Source: CAZLYX01 sp964563885
GTDB lineage: Bacteria > Pseudomonadota > Gammaproteobacteria > Burkholderiales > Neisseriaceae
DNA length: 19,443 nucleotides
NCBI GenBank assembly: GCA_964563885.1
Contig: CAZLYX010000036.1
Location: 1 to 19,443 of the forward strand
Reading direction: 5' to 3'
In this document: positions 14,475 to 19,443 of the stretch, in pieces
How positions within the stretch are numbered: the first letter of the stretch is position 1
Layout: the number at the start of each line of letters is the position of its first letter
Translations under genes and position numbers: made by a program
The notes under the pieces: generated by a model
Database searches by the model: none
The model's input: only the letters and a program-made list of their open reading frames with translations
What the model was told of the DNA's origin: nothing

Positions 14475-15122
14475 TTAGTTTTCAGTATTAAGAATGGCGG
14501 GTACAAACTGCAGAATTGTGTTACGCAGTGGAATGAGCTTGCCGTGAAAAAAATGTGAAGCACGCGGCAATACCACTACAGGAATATCCTGTTCTGCAGC
14601 CCAATTAAAAGCATTGTTCACTGGCACAACTTCATCGGTTTCACCGTGTATCAATAAGGTTTTGGTGGCATCTGGCGCATTTGGCTCAGTGTCACGCTGC
14701 TGATACATGCCCACTGCAGGTGCCATTAGCAGCAATAAATCGGGTGAACACTGTGCGGCCGCAAACAGCGATACATATCCACCAAATGAAAATCCAGCAA
14801 TTGCCAGCTTGTTTACTTGTGGGTGTTGCGCTCGAGCATAGTCAATAACCGCAAGGCAATCTTCGCTTTCTCCACCACCATAATCATGCTCACCTTCGCT
14901 GTTGCCAACACCGCGTAAATTAGGTAAATAGCAATGAAAACCCAATTGATTTAAAGCTTTCGCCGCAGTTTGAATCACCTTGTTGGTGTTGGTGCCGCCT
15001 TGCAGCGGATTAGGGTGGTTAATCACCGCCACGCCTCGTTCAACGCTTTGTGGTGGTAAATAAATGGTTTCCAAGCTGCCAACTGGGCCAGTAATGTGGA
15101 CGATATGATTCGGTTTTAACAT
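14475..15122 (-). CDS. Alpha/beta-fold hydrolase (COG2945-like)
   Basis: A 215-residue serine hydrolase of the small alpha/beta family; its substrate is unknown. Visible features are the oxyanion segment INHPNPLQGGTNTNKVI, the arginine segment LPNLRGVGNSEG, the acidic glycine turn YGGGESED, and the nucleophile elbow AGFSFGG with Ser112. The likely catalytic acid is Asp163 in LLIHGETDEVVP and the His is His190 in ASHFFHGKL. It has no signal peptide, so it should be cytoplasmic. It is the last gene of a minus-strand group, 52 bases after the ferredoxin gene with an uptake sequence between. ACGGA lies just before the ATG. Confidence 0.88.
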   Translation of the reverse strand: MLKPNHIVHITGPVGSLETIYLPPQSVERGVAVINHPNPLQGGTNTNKVIQTAAKALNQLGFHCYLPNLRGVGNSEGEHDYGGGESEDCLAVIDYARAQHPQVNKLAIAGFSFGGYVSLFAAAQCSPDLLLLMAPAVGMYQQRDTEPNAPDATKTLLIHGETDEVVPVNNAFNWAAEQDIPVVVLPRASHFFHGKLIPLRNTILQFVPAILNTEN

Positions 15123-15139
15123 TAAACATTCCGTAAGTT

Positions 15140-15151
15140 TTCAGGTAGCCT
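15140..15151 (-). other. DNA uptake sequence between ferredoxin and hydrolase genes
   Basis: An exact AGGCTACCTGAA on the minus strand in the 52-base gap, unpaired, so unlikely to terminate transcription. Confidence 0.8.
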
Positions 15152-15174
15152 CAAAGTATAAAGCTAGAACATCA

Positions 15175-15501
15175 TTATTCAATAGGGTCAATCAACAAGC
15201 GCTCAACCACTTTGCCAGCGGCTAATTCTTGTTGCAAAATTTCTTGCAAATCGTCTTCATCCACATAGGTATACCAGCGTGCTTCTGGGTAAATCACCAT
15301 GGCAGGGCCAGATTCACAACGACCAAGACAGCCTGATTGGCTGATGCGCAGCTTGCCTGCGCCCATCAAGCCCATTTCTTTGGCGCGGCCTTTTAGAAAA
15401 TCTAAAGCAGCAGTGGCTTCAGCGTTATCATTGCAGCTTTGTTTGCAGGCATCATGACGAGCGTTGGCGCAAATAAATAAGTGACGTTGAAAATAACTCA
15501 T
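15175..15501 (-). CDS. Thioredoxin-like [2Fe-2S] ferredoxin
   Basis: A 108-residue protein of the (2Fe-2S) ferredoxin domain family with thioredoxin fold, related to the 24-kDa subunit of NADH dehydrogenase and to cobalt-chelatase-associated ferredoxins. The N-terminal strand HLFICANARHDACKQSC gives Cys11, Cys19 and Cys23. The second pair is in SGCLGRCESGPAMVIYP (Cys58, Cys62). Four of these five cysteines should hold the cluster. The start has CGGAGA ahead of the ATG. It lies between the SpeE-like and hydrolase genes; its redox partner cannot be read from the sequence. Confidence 0.92.
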   Translation of the reverse strand: MSYFQRHLFICANARHDACKQSCNDNAEATAALDFLKGRAKEMGLMGAGKLRISQSGCLGRCESGPAMVIYPEARWYTYVDEDDLQEILQQELAAGKVVERLLIDPIE

Positions 15502-15530
15502 GTGTGCGTTCTCCGAGAGATAAATATATG

Positions 15531-15542
15531 TTCAGGTAGCCT
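15531..15542 (-). other. DNA uptake sequence between SpeE-like and ferredoxin genes
   Basis: An exact AGGCTACCTGAA on the minus strand, overlapping the last base of the SpeE-like stop codon region and unpaired. Confidence 0.8.
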
Positions 15543-16336
15543 TAGCTTAGAAACAAGGTTTTGCCATTGTTTTGATTATGGAGTTTAATTGCAGTGAGCA
15601 TTCGATTAAAGTTTAAATCATAACGATCTGAAATCAAATCGGCATGTTTTTTGAGCTTATCAAAATTTTGTTCTTTCGGCGTATTTTGAAAGGCAATCAC
15701 CGCCATGTTACCATGGCTTTCTGCTGGCAATTCGATCACGCGACCTTCAAATACACTCAGCAAACTTTCAACAAATCGTTGGTAACGCTTATCGCCACTC
15801 CACCAGTTGGTCACAAAAATACCGTTATCAGACAAAGCTTGGCGACAATTACAGAAAAATTCTTCGCTCACCAAAGCATCAATAATTTGCTCGCCATCAA
15901 AACCATCTACCATTAACACATCAGTGCCACCGCGCAATGTTTTTATATATTCAGCGCCATCAGCTTCAATGATTTCAAACCGATCATCTTCTAGCGGTAA
16001 CTCAAACATACTGCGCGCCACATTGATGACTTGCGGGTTGATGTCAACCGCTGTTTGCTTGGTTTGCGGCAAATAAGTATCAATCCAGCGCGCAAACGAG
16101 CCGCCACCCAAACCAATTTGAGTGATGTGATTGGGTAGCTTATCAGCAAAGAGTAGCCAGCCCATCATGGCGCGGCTATACGACAATACCAGCTCAGCAG
16201 GATGATCTAAATTCATAGAGCTTTGGATAGTAGGGCTACCTAAATGCAGCGAGCGAATATTACCTTCTTCGGAGATGCCCACTTCAGGCAGCTCAAATTG
16301 CTGGGCGCGTACGCGACGGTAAGGATGGCGGGCCAT
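15542..16336 (-). CDS. Spermidine synthase-like protein
   Basis: A 264-residue protein with the Rossmann fold of aminopropyltransferases and methyltransferases. It has the cofactor loop TQIGLGGGSFARW (72-84), the acidic ribose-binding end of strand two (TAVDINPQ, Asp98), EADGAEYI (124-131) and VDGFDGEQI (143-151) at the position of the catalytic Asp motif in SpeE. The motifs are divergent from true spermidine synthases (no GGGDG), so polyamine synthesis is not assured. The frame is open to an ATG at 16435. I prefer 16334-16336, because MARHPYRR... is the start I recall for neisserial homologues and the extra 33 residues look non-coding. It is first in the minus-strand group with the ferredoxin and hydrolase, with 40- and 52-base gaps. 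Confidence 0.85.
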   Translation of the reverse strand: MARHPYRRVRAQQFELPEVGISEEGNIRSLHLGSPTIQSSMNLDHPAELVLSYSRAMMGWLLFADKLPNHITQIGLGGGSFARWIDTYLPQTKQTAVDINPQVINVARSMFELPLEDDRFEIIEADGAEYIKTLRGGTDVLMVDGFDGEQIIDALVSEEFFCNCRQALSDNGIFVTNWWSGDKRYQRFVESLLSVFEGRVIELPAESHGNMAVIAFQNTPKEQNFDKLKKHADLISDRYDLNFNRMLTAIKLHNQNNGKTLFLS

Positions 16337-16570
16337 AGAATGTCCATTAATATTGATAGGTGTTTGGGTTGGAAAACAGATGACTGTTTTTGAAATAGTG
16401 TCTTTTATTATCGAAACGAATGCAGGAAACATCATATACGCAAGCTACCTGAATACAGGAAGCATCAAAACACAGTGCGTAAACATTGCATAGGCTGAGC
16501 TTATTTTAATACAGAACACCAATTTAGTCAGGTAATGAGCTGTTATTGAGATAGAAACACATTTAATCTG

Positions 16571-16624
16571 TATTAAAGCTAAGGCTACCTGAAAAGTTGT
16601 TTTCAGGTAGCCTTAGCTTTAATA
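16571..16624. terminator. Perfect 25-bp uptake-sequence hairpin
   Basis: Bases 16571-16595 are the exact reverse complement of 16600-16624, around the loop GTTG. Each arm holds a full uptake sequence (16582-16593 and 16602-16613). The structure is that of a terminator, yet neither flanking gene is transcribed toward it. Confidence 0.75.
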
Positions 16625-16816
16625 ACTGCGTAATTTAATATAGACTACATAGATATTTTTGTTCATTGCTGATATAAAAATTATCTAATCTAGTTTGCTG
16701 CTCATTTTAATAAAGATTTTAGCGTGCCAAGAATAGAAGAAACTCTTTGTTAACAATAGTATAGATAAGTACTAAGTGATACACTAAAAATTGTATGAAT
16801 TTGAATGTTCAAGGTG

Positions 16817-16845
16817 TTTAATTAGTTTAGTTTTGTCCGTATAAT
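16817..16845 (+). promoter_or_regulatory. Candidate promoter of the CoA-transferase gene
   Basis: A perfect TATAAT at 16840-16845 follows a weak -35 (TTTAAT, 16817-16822) with 17-base spacing. It implies a leader of about 200 bases that includes the direct repeat and the 16-bp palindrome. Confidence 0.4.
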
Positions 16846-16871
16846 CATAATGCGTTAAGATACAAAGCTTA

Positions 16872-16897
16872 TTCATTAAATTAGCTTCATTAAATTA
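16872..16897. repeat. 12-bp direct repeat upstream of the CoA-transferase gene
   Basis: TTCATTAAATTA occurs at 16872-16883 and 16886-16897, separated by GC, a 14-base period. Possible tandem binding sites; no regulator identified. Confidence 0.5.
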
Positions 16898-16999
16898 CGG
16901 GCTTGTCTTTGAATATTCAGGCTGAGCTACTCGTGTTACATCATAAAGTTGTTTGAGATGCCGAATGAAATCGTATTAACGGATTCGTTTTAAAACCTT

Positions 17000-17015
17000 C
17001 CTCATTTAAATGAGG
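17000..17015. promoter_or_regulatory. Perfect 16-bp palindrome before the CoA-transferase start
   Basis: CCTCATTTAAATGAGG lies 24 bases before the Shine-Dalgarno AGGAG. It could be an operator for a dimeric repressor or a leader hairpin. Confidence 0.45.
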
Positions 17016-17051
17016 GATAATTCTAATAATGAAGTCACTAGGAGAAACTGT

Positions 17052-18578
17052 ATGAGTTCAACTAACCAACAAGAGCGCGTCCGCCACGCCGGTTTGCGTG
17101 AAAAAATCATGTCTGCCGAGCAAGCCGCTGAATTTATCCAAAACGGCATGAATGTAGGCATGAGCGGTTTTACTGGCGCTGGTTATCCAAAAGCCATACC
17201 GAGCGCATTGGCCAAACGCATTGAAGAAGCCCACGCTCGTGGTGAAGAATTTAGCATTGGCTTATTAACTGGCGCATCAACTGCCGCAGAATGTGATGGC
17301 GTATTGGCTAAGGCTAAAGGCATCAAAATGCGCACGCCTTACCAATCTGATCCTGAGTTTCGTAAGCAAGTTAATGCTGGTGAAGCCTATTATTTTGACG
17401 TGCATTTGTCGCATGTTGCCCAACAAAGCACATTCGGCTTTTATGGCGATATGCACATGGCTGTTATTGAAGTGGCCGGTATTTTGCCAGATGGACGCTT
17501 AATTCCTTCTACTTCTATCGGCACCAGCAACGCTTGGTTGAATAACGCTGATAAAATTATTCTTGAAGTAAATAGCCGTCAAAGCTTATTACTTGAAGGC
17601 ATGCACGATATTTACGACGACATTGGCGTACCGCCTAATCGCAAACCAATTCTCATCACCACACCAGGTGAGCGCATTGGCGATCCCTACTTGAAATGTG
17701 ATTTAAGCAAAGTAGTGGGCGTGGTGTTAACTGATTCACCAGATCGCAACAGCAAGTTTGCTGATCCAGATGAAAACTCAAAAAACATTGCCAATTTGAT
17801 TATTGACTTTTTCGGTCATGAAGTAAAAAAAGGTCGTATGCCAGCCAACCTGTTGCCATTGCAATCAGGTGTGGGCAACGTTGCCAACGCCGTTTTAGCA
17901 GGCTTGCAACATAGCCCGTTTGAAAACTTAGCTGGCTTTACCGAAGTATTACAAGATGGCATGTTAGATTTAATTATGTCTGGCAAAATGACCATGGCTT
18001 CTGCCACTGCAATGTCATTAAGCCCAGATGCATTAGATCGTTTTAATGCCAATATCGAAAGCTTGCGCAGCCGCATTATTTTGCGTCCACAAGAAATCAG
18101 TAACCACCCTGAAGTGTCGCGCCGCTTAGGTGTATTGGCGATTAATGCCATGATTGAATGTGATATTTACGGCAACGTAAACTCTACTCACGTGATGGGC
18201 ACCAACATGATGAATGGCTTAGGCGGCTCAGGTGACTTTGCCCGTAATGCCTTTACCTCATTTTTTGTTACACCTTCAGTAGCAAAAGATGGCGCCATTT
18301 CGTGCATCATGCCGATGGTTTCACACGTTGACCACACCGAGCATGATGTAATGGTGATTGTGTCTGAACAAGGCTTGGCAGACTTACGTGGCTTAGCACC
18401 ACGTCAGCGCGCAAAATTAATCATTGAAAAATGTGCTCACCCAGACTACCGCCCAATGTTGCAAGATTACTTTGATCGCTCTTGTAAAACGGCGGGCATG
18501 CAAACGCCTCATATTCTCAGTGAAGCTTTGTCATGGCATCAACGCTACATCGAAACAGGCGATATGCGCATAAAATAA
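17052..18578 (+). CDS. aarC: Acetate/succinate CoA-transferase family protein
   Basis: A 508-residue class I CoA-transferase of the acetyl-CoA hydrolase/transferase family, closest in pattern to AarC (succinyl-CoA:acetate CoA-transferase), which makes acetyl-CoA from acetate and replaces succinyl-CoA synthetase in some TCA cycles. Visible features are GMNVGMSGFTGAGYPKAIP near the N terminus, LPLQSGVGNVANAVLAGL, FTEVLQDGMLDLI with the likely catalytic Glu298, and HVMGTNMMNGLGGSGDFARNA. The segment SHVDHTEHDVMVIVSEQGLADLRGLAPRQRA lies near the C terminus. The frame extends 42 bases upstream, but the ATG at 17052 has AGGAG seven bases before it. It stands alone with its own terminator. A propionate- or butyrate-type transferase cannot be excluded. 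Confidence 0.9.
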   Translation: MSSTNQQERVRHAGLREKIMSAEQAAEFIQNGMNVGMSGFTGAGYPKAIPSALAKRIEEAHARGEEFSIGLLTGASTAAECDGVLAKAKGIKMRTPYQSDPEFRKQVNAGEAYYFDVHLSHVAQQSTFGFYGDMHMAVIEVAGILPDGRLIPSTSIGTSNAWLNNADKIILEVNSRQSLLLEGMHDIYDDIGVPPNRKPILITTPGERIGDPYLKCDLSKVVGVVLTDSPDRNSKFADPDENSKNIANLIIDFFGHEVKKGRMPANLLPLQSGVGNVANAVLAGLQHSPFENLAGFTEVLQDGMLDLIMSGKMTMASATAMSLSPDALDRFNANIESLRSRIILRPQEISNHPEVSRRLGVLAINAMIECDIYGNVNSTHVMGTNMMNGLGGSGDFARNAFTSFFVTPSVAKDGAISCIMPMVSHVDHTEHDVMVIVSEQGLADLRGLAPRQRAKLIIEKCAHPDYRPMLQDYFDRSCKTAGMQTPHILSEALSWHQRYIETGDMRIK

Positions 18579-18617
18579 GCGTATAAAGCTGCCTGAAAAA
18601 GGCAAAGCAATATTATA

Positions 18618-18655
18618 AATGCCTCTTATTTACAGTGTAGATAAGAGGCATTTTG
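18618..18655 (+). terminator. Rho-independent terminator of the CoA-transferase gene
   Basis: AATGCCTCTTAT (18618-18629) pairs with ATAAGAGGCATT (18641-18652), with an inner TACA/TGTA stem and a T tract. A degenerate uptake sequence (AAGCTGCCTGAA) lies just upstream. Confidence 0.85.
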
Positions 18656-18692
18656 TGTGGTTAATTTTAATGCTTGCTCAAGCAAATAATGT

Positions 18693-18704
18693 TTCAGGTA
18701 GCCT
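18693..18704 (-). other. DNA uptake sequence downstream of the CoA-transferase gene
   Basis: An exact AGGCTACCTGAA on the minus strand, unpaired. It is the last uptake sequence before the accessory-looking 3' end of the window. Confidence 0.8.
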
Positions 18705-18754
18705 ATTGTTGGTTATATTTTGATGATTTAGTAATATAATAGAACAATTAATAT

Positions 18755-18793
18755 TACATTATTTATATTTTTGTAAAAAATATAAATAATGTA
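18755..18793. repeat. 18-bp perfect all-AT hairpin
   Basis: TACATTATTTATATTTTT (18755-18772) and its exact reverse complement (18776-18793) flank a 3-base loop (GTA). It directly abuts the small ORF at 18794. It could be a bidirectional terminator or mark a boundary of inserted DNA. Confidence 0.7.
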
Positions 18794-19009
18794 TTGGATT
18801 TTAAGTTATCAGATTTACTAACATCAACGCCATCAGGCAAAAATATAACCATCACTCGCAGCTTGCAAGCTTGCGATCGTACGGCCACAGAGTGGTTGCG
18901 AGAGAGGGCGCAGATTGCTACGCGAGCAGAATCACTGCATCTAGGTGAAGCATCAATCGCATTAAAACAACATAAAAACAGTATAGAAAGTATGGTAAAA
19001 AACCCCTAA
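18794..19009 (+). CDS. Unrecognised small ORF, possibly a gene fragment
   Basis: A 71-residue frame from a TTG with no ribosome-binding site, directly after the AT hairpin. The product is soluble and helix-prone (DRTATEWLRERAQIATRAESLHLGEASIALKQHKNSIESM) with no motif I recognise. Its codon use and GC look more coding-like than the flanking AT-rich DNA, which suggests the tail of a lost gene or a small real protein. It precedes hsdM by 165 bases on the same strand. Confidence 0.3.
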   Translation: MDFKLSDLLTSTPSGKNITITRSLQACDRTATEWLRERAQIATRAESLHLGEASIALKQHKNSIESMVKNP

Positions 19010-19069
19010 AGTGCAGATTGATATAAGAATATAAAATTTGACTTTGTCTACTTTACTTTAGGTTCACTC

Positions 19070-19104
19070 ATAACCACACGATATATCGTAAGATGCTTGG
19101 TTAT
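19070..19104. promoter_or_regulatory. Nested inverted repeats upstream of hsdM
   Basis: ATAACCA (19070-19076) and TGGTTAT (19098-19104) enclose the perfect palindrome ACGATATATCGT (19078-19089), 70-100 bases before the hsdM start. It could be an operator for control of the restriction locus; no regulator gene is visible. Confidence 0.35.
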
Positions 19105-19174
19105 ATAACTAGCATCGGCTGACTCCATGCCTTAAATGTGGAGCCAGTCATACAAGACGCAGCCCGAGGCCCAT

Positions 19175-19443
19175 ATGAACAACACGGAACAGCAATTTCT
19201 TAAATCACTGGACGATAAGCTTTGGAAAGCGGCAGATAAGCTCCGCGCCAACCTCGATGCGGCTAACTATAAACATGTAGTACTCGGCTTAATTTTCCTC
19301 AAGTACGTATCCGATGCTTTTGAAGAGCGCCAAGAACAACTTATCGAACTGTTCAAAAACGACAGCGATGACAACATCTATCATCTACCGCGTGAAGACT
19401 TCGACAGCGATGCTGACTACCAGCAAGCGCTGCAAGACGAGCT
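19175..19443 (+). CDS. hsdM: Type I restriction-modification methyltransferase subunit, 5' end
   Basis: HsdM methylates adenine at the site chosen by HsdS and joins HsdR for restriction. Only the first 89 residues are in the window: MNNTEQQFLKSLDDKLWKAADKLRANLDAANYKHVVLGLIFLKYVSDAFEERQEQL and onward to LPREDFDSDADYQQ. This is the N-terminal helical domain of HsdM; the catalytic NPPF motif lies beyond the edge. GAGG is five bases before the ATG. It uses more C-ending codons (CTC, GAC, CGC) than the upstream genes, which fits horizontal acquisition common for these loci. Confidence 0.93.
   Translation, partial: MNNTEQQFLKSLDDKLWKAADKLRANLDAANYKHVVLGLIFLKYVSDAFEERQEQLIELFKNDSDDNIYHLPREDFDSDADYQQALQDE

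Larger units (their letters stand above)
16337..17051. other. Long divergent intergenic region
   Basis: About 715 bases between the SpeE-like gene (-) and the CoA-transferase (+), with no credible ORF. It holds a degenerate uptake sequence (16442-16453, one mismatch), the 25-bp hairpin at 16571-16624, a palindrome TTGTTAACAA (16747-16756), a promoter candidate near 16840, a 12-bp direct repeat and a 16-bp palindrome near the CoA-transferase start. Confidence 0.7.

Noticed and set aside
16337..16435. 33-residue N-terminal extension of the SpeE-like protein
   Set aside because: MARHPYRR matches the neisserial start as I recall it, and the extension shows no coding character; a longer start remains possible.

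Overview
The window looks like a chromosomal scaffold from an AT-rich member of the Neisseriaceae, most likely Snodgrassella (the bee-gut symbiont) or a close relative. Three observations support this. Exact copies of the 12-mer AGGCTACCTGAA, the Eikenella-type dialect of the neisserial DNA uptake sequence, occur 13 times on either strand. Protein sequences such as IF3 and the SpeE-like protein resemble neisserial ones as I remember them. Base composition is clearly lower in GC than in Neisseria or Eikenella. The genus is an inference, not a search result.

Layout. 1-818 (-): the 5' part of tgt, cut by the window edge. 996-1072 (+): tRNA-Val(GAC). 1184-4346 (+): the translation block thrS-infC-rpmI-rplT, with a non-AUG start for infC and a pseudoknot-capable leader before rpmI; it closes with a strong terminator, and no pheST follows. 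4543-8406 (-): cca then glnD. 8694-11499 (+): cmk, two hairpins, rpsA, ihfB. 11500-12170: a gene-poor AT-rich stretch with a large inverted repeat. 12171-14395 (+): one large secreted-protein gene interrupted by a 100-N assembly gap inside a 15-bp tandem repeat. 14475-16336 (-): a probable operon of a SpeE-like protein, a thioredoxin-fold [2Fe-2S] ferredoxin and an alpha/beta hydrolase. 16337-17051: a long divergent intergenic region with a 25-bp perfect uptake-sequence hairpin and operator-like repeats. 17052-18578 (+): acetate/succinate CoA-transferase (aarC-like). 18579-19174: terminator, an 18-bp all-AT hairpin and an unrecognised small ORF. 19175-end (+): the start of hsdM, a type I restriction-modification methyltransferase.

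Most of the window is housekeeping: tRNA modification and CCA addition, translation initiation and ribosomal proteins, nitrogen-status signalling through PII, CMP phosphorylation and nucleoid architecture. The CoA-transferase suits an organism that handles acetate and runs a modified TCA cycle.

The standout is the 12171-14395 gene. Its GH20 domain is closely similar to dispersin B (poly-N-acetylglucosamine hydrolase). It sits between an N-terminal segment that looks like the prefix of type I-secreted Bap/Lap-type adhesins and a C-terminal segment that looks like their secretion cap, with a PVENK repeat as spacer. The residue at the dispersin B active-site Arg27 position is Asp, and a second conserved Asp is Gly. 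The domain could therefore be a poly-N-acetylglucosamine-binding module or an altered hydrolase displayed in an adhesin shell.
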